This document shows, one piece after another, positions 10,781 through 19,823 of a stretch of DNA of 63,994 nucleotides (positions are counted from its first letter, which is position 1; every line of letters starts with the position of its first letter). The stretch comes from Aphanothece sp. CMT-3BRIN-NPC111 (GTDB lineage Bacteria > Cyanobacteriota > Cyanobacteriia > Cyanobacteriales > JAHHGU01). The translations under genes and the position numbers were made by a program. The notes beneath the pieces are model-generated. The model was not told the DNA's origin. It saw only the letters and a program-made list of their open reading frames with translations, and ran no database searches. The DNA is taken from positions 1 to 63,994 of the forward strand of contig JAHHGU010000026.1 in assembly GCA_019359765.1 (NCBI GenBank). Reading direction: 5' to 3'.

Positions 10781-11868
10781 CTTTTTCCAGAAAATTTAGG
10801 TTTGCCAGGATTGTCTGCGTTGTAAACGGGTATTTGATCTTGATCAAAAAAACTTGCTTTGGACGAGTAGGACTCTTCTTGTTCAAGGTACTCTATTCCG
10901 TACCTTGAACACATCGCACTCAGTTTTTGCCTGAACTGCCAAAAGGGAATCTGAACAAAATTCTGGTTATTGGAGCGTCCAATATTAATCTCTTGCTTGA
11001 TTCCTGGGTTGTATCCAATCACCAATTTTCCTATGCAATGCTTGAGGCAGTGATCAATAATTGTCCGAGTAGCTTTGTTTAAATAATCTCTCACACAATC
11101 GTTGCGCCATTGGTAAAGCCTTGCTTGTTTAGTGGTGAAAGATTTTATCTTTTGTTTGTCCTTGGCAGACTGGAGTTGAGCATTGCGCTTGTTGTACCAC
11201 TGATTAATGCTTTTAAGTTTTTTGCCATCAATCAAAAATTGATGCCCTTCAGTATCAAAACAAGCAGCCAGATTATCTACCCCCAAATCAATAGCTATAG
11301 CTTTTTCTTTTTCAACAGATGTTTCAACTTTTTCATCCTCGTAAACATACTCAATTTCAAACCATCGAGCCGAATATTTTGGATGTATCCGAACCTCCTT
11401 AATCTTCTTGTCTTTAAGTCTTTCAGGAAGCTGTATTTTAACTTCTCCATAGTCCTTTTTAAACTCCAAAGACATGGGAATATTAAATACACTATCCCTG
11501 ACTTTAATTCTGGGGATAACCAAAGGAAAGTACCCATCTTTGGGTAAATACTTGGGAAGTTGTAGCTTTTGATCGCACCGTCCTATACTGATTGCTTTGA
11601 TCAATCCAACGAAAGATCTCATGCTCCTATCTACGATTTTCATCGTCTGTTGAGCAATATCGGTATTAAGCAACCGATAGTTCTCGTTGGACTTGCAAAT
11701 GTGATAGTTAGATTCGTATGTAAGGCGTTTCCTTTCTGTGAAAAAATACTGCCTACATTCATACAGCGCCACGTTAAAAAGATTTTTGCTCAAACGGCAC
11801 AAAGCAGCAAGAGCGTTAAACTCCTGCTTGCTAAGTCTTCTGAGTTGATTCTTTTGAGTGGCGTACAT
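10624..11868 (-). CDS. tnpB: TnpB family RNA-guided nuclease (variant catalytic site)
   Basis: 414-residue TnpB/OrfB, the RuvC-type RNA-guided nuclease of IS200/IS605 elements. It has the N-terminal helical region (LSKNLFNVALYECRQYF near residue 30), RuvC-I AIAIDLGVDN with Asp about 194, a region KLVIGYNPGIKQEINIG where RuvC-II Glu is normally found (about 280), and the final ADINGSANIL with Asp about 379. No Glu is seen at the canonical RuvC-II place, and the C-terminal zinc ribbon (two CxxC) is absent, replaced by FSGKRVKRGLY. The nearest candidate acidic residues are in LEQEESYSSKAS. This pattern recurs in one TnpB subgroup, so it may still be active with a rearranged site. Confidence 0.9.
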   Translation of the reverse strand: MYATQKNQLRRLSKQEFNALAALCRLSKNLFNVALYECRQYFFTERKRLTYESNYHICKSNENYRLLNTDIAQQTMKIVDRSMRSFVGLIKAISIGRCDQKLQLPKYLPKDGYFPLVIPRIKVRDSVFNIPMSLEFKKDYGEVKIQLPERLKDKKIKEVRIHPKYSARWFEIEYVYEDEKVETSVEKEKAIAIDLGVDNLAACFDTEGHQFLIDGKKLKSINQWYNKRNAQLQSAKDKQKIKSFTTKQARLYQWRNDCVRDYLNKATRTIIDHCLKHCIGKLVIGYNPGIKQEINIGRSNNQNFVQIPFWQFRQKLSAMCSRYGIEYLEQEESYSSKASFFDQDQIPVYNADNPGKPKFSGKRVKRGLYQTKDKHFVSADINGSANILVKSKHRLNFERVSRGFLANPLRIFIS

Positions 11869-12085
11869 AAAATTCAGTTCGCTACATTTCTAGTATATAG
11901 CGAAAGCACTCTTCTGTAAAGTCGCCGTAGAACGGCGGGGTTTCAGACCCAAGAGGTTTCGATGAGAGTGCGATCGCGCTCCCATCACAAAAAATAAAAA
12001 ATCAGGGCTTTTTAGCTCTGATTTCAGACATAATTTGGATTTTACTTATAGATAAGTGCTAGTTAAACCACAAGATCCCAGCGAT

Positions 12086-12298
12086 CTAGATAGCCTGTCG
12101 AGAAACCAGTTTCTCAAAATGCGCCTGGGTTTGGTGTAGCAGCAGCTCTCGGCTATCTGCCGCTTGGGTAAGAGTAGGAACTAAGTTACGAGCCTGTAGA
12201 GCCATGTGAAGCTGAAGGTGAGCCACATACTCACTGATATCTTCGTTACATGAAGGATTAGGGGATTGATTTAAGTGCAAGTTTAGTGTGTTCTCCAT
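12086..12298 (-). CDS. hypothetical small protein, 70 residues
   Basis: I do not recognise the family. Starting at MENTLNLHLNQSPNP, the protein has an unstructured N-terminal 15 residues followed by a long amphipathic helical stretch (ISEYVAHLQLHMALQARNL) and a second helix (SRELLLHQTQAHFEKLVSR). It is cytosolic by composition. Longer starts up to 12340 have no better ribosome site. It stands between the tnpB element and the acetyltransferase gene, transcribed away from the latter. Confidence 0.5.
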   Translation of the reverse strand: MENTLNLHLNQSPNPSCNEDISEYVAHLQLHMALQARNLVPTLTQAADSRELLLHQTQAHFEKLVSRQAI

Positions 12299-12688
12299 CC
12301 CAGTCTCTAAGCGGTTTGTCAACATCACAGAAATTACCACGTTATTGCCGACTCACTTGGAATTCCGTAAAGAAGTTTAATCATTTACCCTGCTAAATGT
12401 TGAGAAATGTAAAATTGTTTTACCAACTTTTAAACTTCTTTAGGATGATCTCCACTCGTAATGGTAACGGGATTTGAAACAGAAATGCACGCTGCACGCA
12501 AATAATTTAGCCGAAACAAGCTTGAAGTTTATGTCGTAGCCGCATCTAAAGTCTAAAAACCCTATACGCTCAGTGGATTATCATTCCAAAAGCTGGTTAT
12601 GTCCCAGCAATAGCAGATTTGGGCAATCTCTAAAAAGTCAGCCGCTTTCACCCAGCTGCCATAATTGAACTCCCACCTGTTCTCAACG
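12299..12688. other. intergenic region without a recognised gene
   Basis: AT-rich stretch between a divergent pair (small minus-strand gene and the plus-strand acetyltransferase). It presumably carries both promoters; I see no convincing RNA gene or repeat. Confidence 0.4.
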
Positions 12689-13891
12689 ATGACATCTCAA
12701 CTGGAATTTGTTAGCGTCTCGAACTCTGAAGAGGCTCAACGCCTTAGGTTTATCCTCAATCAGTGTTTCAACTTTCCCCTTAGTGATAGCCTGAGCTATT
12801 GGCAAAGCCTCGGCACGGAGAACTTTCGCGCCGTCCGCCAATCAGGGCAACTTCTTGGGGGATTGGTGATTTACCAAATGGGCCAGTGGTTTGGCTCTCA
12901 GCAGTTGCCAATGGCTGGAATTGCTGCCGTTGGTGTTGCTCCAGAGTATCGAGGCACAGGGGTAGTAACTGAACTATTGAGGCATACCCTCAGAGAACTT
13001 TATGCCAATGGAGCAGCTCTTTCGGTGCTCTACGCCGCCACTCAGCGTCCTTATCGGAAAGTGGGATACGAACAGGCGGGAAACTATTGTGCCTTTAAGC
13101 TGGCGGCTGAGAGTATCAACCTTGACCTTGGCGAAGAGTATCTAAAAAAGATTCGCAGCATTCCCATGCGATCGGTAGTTCCCATCAGCCACGAAGTCTT
13201 TCACGACATTTACCGCCAAAAAGCAATTCAGAACAACGGCAATCTCGAGCGGAACCGGGCGATTTGGGAAAGATTGGTTCAGCCGAGAAAAGAGGAAGTG
13301 ATGTATGCCTATCTGGTTGGTTCCGAAACTCAACCCCAAGGCTACATCATCTTTAACCAAAAGCAAGAAGGTCAACAGCTACAGTTAGTAATTAAAGATT
13401 GGGTAGCTCTGACACCAGCAGCGGGACGCCGTCTGTGGATGTTCCTGGGAGATCACCGCTCCATTATTAAAGAGGTGCTGTGGCATGGTTCAGCCATCGA
13501 CCCTTTTCTATCTCTGCTTTCGGAACAGACCTACAAAATTATCCGTTTGGAACGGTGGCTGTTACGAATACTCGATGTTCCTAAAGCACTCTCAAAGCGT
13601 GGCTATCCAGTGGGAGTAGAAGCTGAGTTGCATCTAAAAGTCCGGGACAATTTATTGCCTGAGAACAATGGAAACTTTCTTCTGGCAGTTTCGGGTGGAC
13701 AGGGTGAAGTGACTAGAGGAGGTCGGGGCGAATTACAGCTAGATGTGCGCGGACTGGCACCACTTTATACAGGGCTGTTTACTCCTTATCAGCTTCAGGT
13801 AACTGGTCAACTCGAAGGCAGCGAGAAGGCACTGTCCGTAGCGTCTCAGCTATTTGCTGGGTCTGAGCCTTGGATGTCAGATTTCTTTTGA
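12689..13891 (+). CDS. GNAT N-acetyltransferase, Eis-like
   Basis: 400-residue protein with the three-part architecture of the Eis (enhanced intracellular survival) family: an N-terminal GNAT domain with the acetyl-CoA loop in AAVGVAPEYRGTGVVTELL (about residues 75-95), a second GNAT-like domain, and a C-terminal sterol-carrier-like (SCP2) domain (about 290-400, LHLKVRDNLLPENNG). Eis proteins transfer acetyl groups to amines such as aminoglycosides or lysines; the substrate here is unknown. I start at the ATG giving MTSQLEFVSVSN; an upstream in-frame TTG (12665) is less likely. It is a single gene before the CRISPR leader. Confidence 0.85.
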   Translation: MTSQLEFVSVSNSEEAQRLRFILNQCFNFPLSDSLSYWQSLGTENFRAVRQSGQLLGGLVIYQMGQWFGSQQLPMAGIAAVGVAPEYRGTGVVTELLRHTLRELYANGAALSVLYAATQRPYRKVGYEQAGNYCAFKLAAESINLDLGEEYLKKIRSIPMRSVVPISHEVFHDIYRQKAIQNNGNLERNRAIWERLVQPRKEEVMYAYLVGSETQPQGYIIFNQKQEGQQLQLVIKDWVALTPAAGRRLWMFLGDHRSIIKEVLWHGSAIDPFLSLLSEQTYKIIRLERWLLRILDVPKALSKRGYPVGVEAELHLKVRDNLLPENNGNFLLAVSGGQGEVTRGGRGELQLDVRGLAPLYTGLFTPYQLQVTGQLEGSEKALSVASQLFAGSEPWMSDFF

Positions 13892-14304
13892 TGCAGAGTC
13901 CAAGTCGTGATTTTATTTGGTGGAGAGCCACAGGTTGATTTCAAGTCGGTTATACTGCCTCTCGGCAAGCGGTTGTTTTGGTAGGTGATTTCGATTTAGA
14001 GCGATCGCTTGAGATAGTAAACGAGTTGACTGTATTTTTTCCGCTGGGAGGAAAGCGCGGAGTGGCAGGTGTTAAAAAAAGGAGGTTATTTTTTCGCCTG
14101 AAACCTTTGTCTGGCAAGCCTTTGATTGCTTTCTCTGTCAAAAGCGTTTCGCGCTAAGTACTGAAATGTCTATGCTGAGTTGGTTTGAAGGCTATAAGGA
14201 TGTATAGGATATTTACAGATCGAAGCCTAGAATGCTATATTTGGCATTGCTACGCGCAACCGAACCTCGAAAACTTCATACTACAAGTCTTCCAGCATTC
14301 AGCC
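13892..14304. other. CRISPR leader region, no recognised gene
   Basis: About 410 bases upstream of the first repeat. The 150 bases next to the array are moderately AT-rich and hold no open frame, as expected for a leader. A block CGAACCTCGAAAACTT occurs at about 14260-14276. A 72-codon open frame (13939-14157, plus strand) has no credible start. No cas gene or remnant is identifiable. Confidence 0.45.
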
Positions 14305-15069
14305 GTTGAAATTAGCTGTAATCCCTATTAGGGATTGAAACGGTAAGTGAAAAAGCCAACGGTAAAAACGCCGTTGGTTGAAATTAGCTGTAATCCCTAT
14401 TAGGGATTGAAACCTGGGGTGGCGCAACGATGAGCAAGAAACACTCATGGCGTTGAAATTAGCTGTAATCCCTATTAGGGATTGAAACTACTATCCTTAG
14501 CCCCACTGATGACATCCTCATAAGTTGAAATTAGCTGTAATCCCTATTAGGGATTGAAACAATTGCTATTTCTCAAGATTGGATGTGTGAGCCTTGTTGA
14601 AATTAGCTGTAATCCCTATTAGGGATTGAAACAATCTAAAAGGGAATATCTTCATCAGGAATAGCCCGTTGAAATTAGCTGTAATCCCTATTAGGGATTG
14701 AAACTGAGAATATACAGGAAGAGATAGAAAAAGAAAGGTTGAAATTAGCTGTAATCCCTATTAGGGATTGAAACTGGGGTGAACATCGTAAATAGTAAGT
14801 TTGACCACAGGTTGAAATTAGCTGTAATCCCTATTAGGGATTGAAACCGCTAAAACTAAATAAACTAGAAGTGGCTATTCTGTTGAAATTAGCTGTAATC
14901 CCTATTAGGGATTGAAACAAAATTTCCCTTTCTTGGAGGCAAGACGTTCTCGGAGTTGAAATTAGCTGTAATCCCTATTAGGGATTGAAACAGCCATGAT
15001 TCAATCTTTCCTTGAGATTAACTAATTTCATGGTTGAAATTAACTCTAATCCCTATTAGGGACTGAAAC
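14305..15069 (+). CRISPR. CRISPR array, 11 repeats and 10 spacers, no cas genes nearby
   Basis: 37-base repeats start GTTGAAATTAGCTGTAATCC and end GGGATTGAAAC, with an internal palindrome AATCCC-TATTA-GGGATT. Repeats begin at 14305, 14377, 14452, 14524, 14596, 14668, 14738, 14811, 14882, 14955 and 15033. Spacers are 35, 38, 35, 35, 35, 33, 36, 34, 36 and 41 bases. The last repeat differs at positions 11 (G to A), 14 (G to C) and 31 (T to C), which marks it as the leader-distal end, so the array reads on the plus strand. The ATTGAAAC end would give the usual 8-base crRNA handle and fits cyanobacterial type I-D/III repeats; the type is an inference. The array abuts the mutS 3' end. Confidence 0.98.
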
Positions 15070-15114
15070 CAGCCCGATAATCAGAGTTCACCTCTCCTGG
15101 CATCAAGTACCTAA

Positions 15115-17859
15115 TTATTCTAAGGGGCGATTTTCTGCGATAGAGGCATCGGTGGCGCTTTTCTTCCGCTTAGATCGATGGCTCTGAATTCCTTGGCGCA
15201 ATCCCATGGCAATTTTACTGTGTTTCTCAATCTGACCCATTACTTGCTTTGCCCGTTGAATCACAGATGCTGGTAAACCCGCCAAACGCCCTGCCTCAAT
15301 TCCGTAAGACTTATCTGCGCCTCCTGGTTGAACTTGGTGTAAAAAGATAATTTGGTCAGGTAGTTCTTTCACAGTTACCTGGTAATTAGCTACATTCGGC
15401 AAAATTGAGGCTAGTTCATTGAGTTCGTGATAGTGAGTGGCAAAAATTGTCCGTGCTTGAATCTCGGCTGCTAAGTATTCTGCAACTGCCCAAGCAATGG
15501 AAAGACCGTCAAATGTAGCTGTACCCCTACCAATTTCATCTAGAAGAACCAGAGATTTAGGGGTTGCATGGTTGAGGATATTTGCAGTTTCATTCATCTC
15601 TACCATAAATGTAGATTGACCTGTCGCTAAGTCGTCTACAGCACCGACACGAGTAAAGATGCGATCGCATATCCCTAAAGTAGCCGAGCCAGCTGGTACA
15701 AAACTCCCCGTCTGCGCCATCAACTGAATTAACCCCACCTGCCGTAAGTAACAGCTCTTGCCACTGGCATTCGGTCCAGTGAGAATAATTAAATCAAGCG
15801 ATCGCGAAACCGATAAATCATCTGCTACATCCGTTACCACATCAGCACTCACGCCAGTTTCTAGTTCCCAGTTCCTGGTCCCCAATTGTGTTGAATTCGG
15901 CACAAAGAACCCTGCTGGCAACGATTGCTCTACGACTGGATGACGACCATCTCTAATGGTAATTTCCCGCCCTTCTACTATTTCAGGACAACAGTAATCC
16001 TGATACACCGCCACCTCTGCTAAACCACAGAGAACATCAATTGCAGCAACAGCACGGGAAATATTGCGAACCTGTTCTGCTTGTGTGCTTACCTCTTCTC
16101 GTAGACCACAAAAAATCTCGTACTCCAAGCGGTTCAAATCCTCCCGTGCGGTGAGAATTCGGGCTTCCCTTTCCTTTAACTCTGGAGTAATGTAACGCTC
16201 TTCATTAGTTAGCGTTTGCTTGCGAATGTAATTATCTGGAACTTGGTCAGCTTTTAGGCGGGAGATGCTGATGTAATAGCCAAATGTTTTATTAAACCCC
16301 ACCTTCAGCGTGGGGATACCAGTACGAGCCTTTTCTGTGACTTCTAAATTGGCAATCCATTGCTGATCGTCTTGTGCTGCGGCACGCATCTCATCGAGTT
16401 GTTGGCTTATACCAGGGCGGATTAAGCCCCCCTCCATCAGTTGCTGGGGAGGCGAATCTACTATATAAGCGCGTAGTTGCTGTCCTAGCTGCTCTAGCAC
16501 TGGCGGCACTTTCTGCAAGCTTCTGAGAAATGGAGAATGTCCAGTAGATGCCAGCTGAGCAAGTTCTGGTAATCGTAAAAGAGAATCTGCCAAAGCCGCT
16601 AAATCTCTGGCATTGGCTCTGCCAGAACCAGCCCTACCTGTGAGCCTTTCTAAGTCATAGATTTGGCGCAACAGCTGTTGCAAATCCTGCCGTAGGAAAC
16701 TATTTTCCACTAATTCCTGAATAGTATCCTGCCGTGCCCGAATTCCTTTAATATCCAGCAAAGGTTGCAGCAGCCAGCGACGCAAAGCACGTCCGCCCAT
16801 CGCCGTGCTAGTTTTATCCAATGCCCAGAGCAGCGAGCCATGAAATGTGCCGTCACGTACCGTTTGAGTAATTTCTAGATTGCGGCGGGTTTGGTTGTCA
16901 AGAATTAGGTAGTCCGCGATCGTATAGGTACGCAGGCTTTGTAATGGCACCTGATTTTCTTTTTGGGTGTCTTCCACATATTCCAATAAACCACCAGCAG
17001 CGCGAACGCCCAAAGGAAGGTGCTCACACCCCATGCCTTCAAGCGATCGCACTTGAAAGTACTGCAACAGCCGCTGTTTTGCTTCTCCTAAAGTAAAAGG
17101 TATTTGCGATCGCAAAGCGTAGCAAAATGATGCTGGTAAATACTCAGGTAGATGTTCAGATTTCTCCCCAGGTCGCAGCAAGAGGCGCAGATCCGGAGCA
17201 TTCACCGGCACCAACACCTCAGAAGGCTGCAAGCGCATTAGTTCGTGCCCTAGCAACTCTAAGTTATTTGACTGAGTTGTAAAGAATTCGCCCGTAGAAA
17301 TATCAGCATAAGCCAAGCCCCAATGCTCACCAGCAATTACCACTGCTGCCAGAAAGTTATTGCGACGGGCATTGAGCATCCCTTCATCCAATAACGTACC
17401 AGGAGTGAGAACTCGCGTTACTTCACGCCGCACCTGACGACCTTGGGCAGCAGCTTCAGCCGCATCTTCTACCTGATCGCAAATAGCGATCGCATACCCC
17501 TTCTCCACCAACAGCGTGCAGTACCGATCCAAAGCGTGGTGAGGAATTCCGGACATCGGCACCCGACCAACATCTTTGCCAGACTCCTTAGAAGTTAAAA
17601 CCAGTTCTAGCGCCTCTGCCAAGGTTCGGGCATCTTGAAAAAACGTTTCATAGAAGTCACCAACACGATACAACAGCAGTGCATGAGGATACTGATCCTT
17701 AATCTCCGCAAAGTGTTGCATCATCGGGGTCAGCTTTTCCCGATCCACCGTGCGGTAGTCAGCGTTATTTGCAGAAACGCGATTCATCGCCTCTTTATGC
17801 TGAGTCGCTCTAGAATTTTTTGGTTCTGGGTGGGAAGATGCTTCGAGGTATGGACTCAT
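15115..17859 (-). CDS. mutS: DNA mismatch repair protein MutS
   Basis: 914-residue mismatch-recognition ATPase. The mismatch-binding domain I has [15 protein letters not shown] and the Phe-X-Glu wedge motif in GDFYETFF (about residue 70). The clamp and lever domains follow. The ATPase has Walker A GPNASGKS (about 695), Walker [16 protein letters not shown], and the ATHYHEL motif. A non-conserved stretch before Walker A (about 660-690) contains [11 protein letters not shown], which looks like an in-frame copy of a dispersed repeat. The C-terminal tail after SHRSKRKK is short. The ATG at 17859 is the longest start; an internal Met at residue 25 is possible. It lies 45 bases from the CRISPR array, tail to tail. 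Confidence 0.95.
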   Translation of the reverse strand: MSPYLEASSHPEPKNSRATQHKEAMNRVSANNADYRTVDREKLTPMMQHFAEIKDQYPHALLLYRVGDFYETFFQDARTLAEALELVLTSKESGKDVGRVPMSGIPHHALDRYCTLLVEKGYAIAICDQVEDAAEAAAQGRQVRREVTRVLTPGTLLDEGMLNARRNNFLAAVVIAGEHWGLAYADISTGEFFTTQSNNLELLGHELMRLQPSEVLVPVNAPDLRLLLRPGEKSEHLPEYLPASFCYALRSQIPFTLGEAKQRLLQYFQVRSLEGMGCEHLPLGVRAAGGLLEYVEDTQKENQVPLQSLRTYTIADYLILDNQTRRNLEITQTVRDGTFHGSLLWALDKTSTAMGGRALRRWLLQPLLDIKGIRARQDTIQELVENSFLRQDLQQLLRQIYDLERLTGRAGSGRANARDLAALADSLLRLPELAQLASTGHSPFLRSLQKVPPVLEQLGQQLRAYIVDSPPQQLMEGGLIRPGISQQLDEMRAAAQDDQQWIANLEVTEKARTGIPTLKVGFNKTFGYYISISRLKADQVPDNYIRKQTLTNEERYITPELKEREARILTAREDLNRLEYEIFCGLREEVSTQAEQVRNISRAVAAIDVLCGLAEVAVYQDYCCPEIVEGREITIRDGRHPVVEQSLPAGFFVPNSTQLGTRNWELETGVSADVVTDVADDLSVSRSLDLIILTGPNASGKSCYLRQVGLIQLMAQTGSFVPAGSATLGICDRIFTRVGAVDDLATGQSTFMVEMNETANILNHATPKSLVLLDEIGRGTATFDGLSIAWAVAEYLAAEIQARTIFATHYHELNELASILPNVANYQVTVKELPDQIIFLHQVQPGGADKSYGIEAGRLAGLPASVIQRAKQVMGQIEKHSKIAMGLRQGIQSHRSKRKKSATDASIAENRPLE
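15853..15885. repeat. dispersed repeat inserted in frame in mutS
   Basis: The plus strand holds CTAGTTCCCAGTTCC with flanking TTT and TGGTCCCC, a degenerate heptamer-type repeat (AGTTCCC units) common in cyanobacterial intergenic DNA. Inside mutS it encodes [11 protein letters not shown], just before the Walker A motif. Confidence 0.5.
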
Positions 17860-18048
17860 GGATTGTCATTGATTTGGGATTTGGGATTGCCCCTAGGGCA
17901 CCGCAGCCGGGGGCTGGCAAGAGTCAACCAATTCTTTTCTACAGCTAAAAGTTGGGGGCTTAAGACCTATGCGTGTTTTTGACTAGGACACTCAAAGTAA
18001 AAAGGTGTTGTTCTGGGGGAACCGAAGCGCGATCGCATTAGATCCCCG

Positions 18049-19473
18049 TCAATTAAAGTATTTGATAATTGCCTCAGCAAACTCAGAACACTTTAGTGGC
18101 GTTTCCACCGGAGGGGTCATCATCCGAGCCAGATCGTAGGTGACTTGTTGGCTAGATATAGCCTTACCAATTCCTTTTTTAATCAAGTCAGCTGCTTCCT
18201 GCCAGCCCATAAATTCCAGCATCATCACACCCGACAAAATCACAGATCCTGGGTTGATCCGGTCAAGACCAGCGTGCTTAGGAGCAGTACCGTGGGTGGC
18301 CTCAAAGATAGCACAGGTATCGCCAATATTGGCTCCTGGCCCCATCCCCAAACCTCCAACAATCGCTGCTGCGGCGTCAGACAAGTAATCCCCATTCAAG
18401 TTCATCGTAGCCAGAATGGAATATTCATCTGGTCGCGTCTGAAGCTGTTGGAAAATACTATCAGCAATACGATCGTTCACCATCACCATTTCTTTCCACT
18501 GACCTAAGCCGTGAGTTTCCCAAATTGTTTGGAGAACATTTTCGACTTCACGGCAAATTGCCGCTTGCTTCTCCGCTGTCAGTGCGTCATAGCCCGGTTC
18601 AATTTGACGTGCATTTTCTTCTAGGGTGATGTCTGGGTTCTTCTCCTTGTTGCTGAGAATCCAGGATTCCCGTTCAGTGACACATGAGGTCCGGAACTCT
18701 GTTGTTGCTATTTCATAACCCCAGTCGCGGAAGGCACCTTCGGTGTACTTCATGATGTTGCCCTTATGCACCAGCGTTACCATTTGCTTATGCTGGGGTA
18801 GCCGCATAGCGTGCTGAATTGCACGGCGCACTAAGCGCTGGGAACCAGTCTTGCTAATTGGTTTGATGCCGATGCCAGAGTCCAGGGGAATCTGCTTTTT
18901 GCCGTGTTCTGGCGTTGCTGGAATTAGTTCTTTATTAAGCAGGTCAATCAGCTTTGCGGCGATTTCGCTGCCTTGTGGCCACTCAATTCCCAGATAAATA
19001 TCTTCTGTGTTTTCTCGGTAGACGATGACATCGAGTTTCTCCGGGTTTTTGTGGGGAGAAGGAGTACCTGGGTAGTATTTACAGGGGCGAACACAGGCGT
19101 AGAGGTCATGAATTTGACGCAGTGCTACATTAAGCGAGCGTATTCCACCTCCTACGGGAGTTGTCAACGGCCCTTTGATGGCAATACCATACTCTTTGAT
19201 GGCTTGGAGAGTATCTTCAGGCAAATATTGGTAGGTGCCATAGCGATCGCAAGCTTCGTCACCAGCATATATTTTGAACCAGCTGATTTGTCGCTTGCCA
19301 CCGTAGGCAGTTTGGATAGCAGCATCGAAGACCTTCTGAGCCGCAGGCCAGATATCGACGCCAGTACCGTCTCCACGAATAAAGGGAACGATGGGATTGT
19401 CTGGAACGATGGGTTCGCCATCTTTGAAGGTAATTTTGCTGCCAGTATCGGGGGGCACGATTTTTTCGTACAT
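18049..19473 (-). CDS. icd: NADP-dependent isocitrate dehydrogenase
   Basis: 474 residues; oxidises isocitrate to 2-oxoglutarate with NADP, the step supplying carbon skeletons for ammonium assimilation in cyanobacteria. The substrate motif RSLNVALRQ (about residues 115-123), [15 protein letters not shown] (about 153-167), the metal-binding Asp region [17 protein letters not shown], and the coenzyme motif [11 protein letters not shown] near the C-terminus are all present and match the dimeric bacterial Icd family. The ATG at 19473 gives [15 protein letters not shown] strong inverted repeat lies about 50 bases upstream. No NtcA-type GTAN8TAC site was found by eye. The second tnpB element lies further upstream. 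Confidence 0.97.
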   Translation of the reverse strand: MYEKIVPPDTGSKITFKDGEPIVPDNPIVPFIRGDGTGVDIWPAAQKVFDAAIQTAYGGKRQISWFKIYAGDEACDRYGTYQYLPEDTLQAIKEYGIAIKGPLTTPVGGGIRSLNVALRQIHDLYACVRPCKYYPGTPSPHKNPEKLDVIVYRENTEDIYLGIEWPQGSEIAAKLIDLLNKELIPATPEHGKKQIPLDSGIGIKPISKTGSQRLVRRAIQHAMRLPQHKQMVTLVHKGNIMKYTEGAFRDWGYEIATTEFRTSCVTERESWILSNKEKNPDITLEENARQIEPGYDALTAEKQAAICREVENVLQTIWETHGLGQWKEMVMVNDRIADSIFQQLQTRPDEYSILATMNLNGDYLSDAAAAIVGGLGMGPGANIGDTCAIFEATHGTAPKHAGLDRINPGSVILSGVMMLEFMGWQEAADLIKKGIGKAISSQQVTYDLARMMTPPVETPLKCSEFAEAIIKYFN

Positions 19474-19521
19474 ATTACAGTTTTGCTCTTGTGTATTTCA
19501 TCTGAGTCAGGGCTTCTGGAC

Positions 19522-19558
19522 GTAGGCTACCAGATCGCCTTGGCGAGTGGTAGTCTAC
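19522..19558. repeat. 37-base inverted repeat upstream of icd
   Basis: GTAGGCTACCA pairs with TGGTAGTCTAC (11 bp with one G-T pair), and the inner part has CGCC/GGCG. In an icd transcript it would lie in the leader, or it may be a protein site or dispersed palindrome. No poly-T follows. Confidence 0.55.
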
Positions 19559-19823
19559 ATAGAAGCTTTTTTGCTGGCGTTTAAAGAACCAGCGCATCTA
19601 AATCTGCAAGTAGCGCTTGCCAGTTGCCGCTGATTACCGGATCTGGACAAACGATCCTACTATGGTTTTAGAAAGGTAGCAGATATTCAAATAGAACAGC
19701 ATTCCTCTGGCACTTTCCCTGAAAGGTGAGTGTCGGGAGGAATGCGAGGTAGATTGAGGGGTTCAATGCCCCACAATCTAACAAATCCACTATAATCAAG
19801 ACAGAAAGCTTCACTTATTGAAA

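Larger units (their letters stand above)
10591..11955 (-). mobile_element. IS200/IS605-type tnpB-only element
   Basis: The element holds one gene, tnpB, with hairpins at both sides and no tnpA. At its right end the plus strand reads TTGACACTCCTCG, then an imperfect hairpin CCTCG-ACCT / AGGT-A-CGAGG (10599-10619), then ATTCTT before the tnpB stop. At the left end is the hairpin CGCCGT-AGA-ACGGCG (11923-11937) followed by GGGGTTTCAGACCC. These are typical subterminal structures of the family. Outer borders are approximate because IS200/IS605 makes no target duplication. Without tnpA it would need a helper in trans. Confidence 0.75.

Noticed and set aside
13939..14157. 72-codon open frame on the plus strand (QVGYTASRQAVVLVGDFDL...)
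   Set aside because: Protein-like in places, but no ATG, no ribosome site, and it lies in the CRISPR leader region; kept as a possible decayed fragment only.
13892..15114. cas genes or cas remnants next to the CRISPR array
   Set aside because: Neither the upstream gap nor the 45 bases before mutS contains recognisable Cas sequence.
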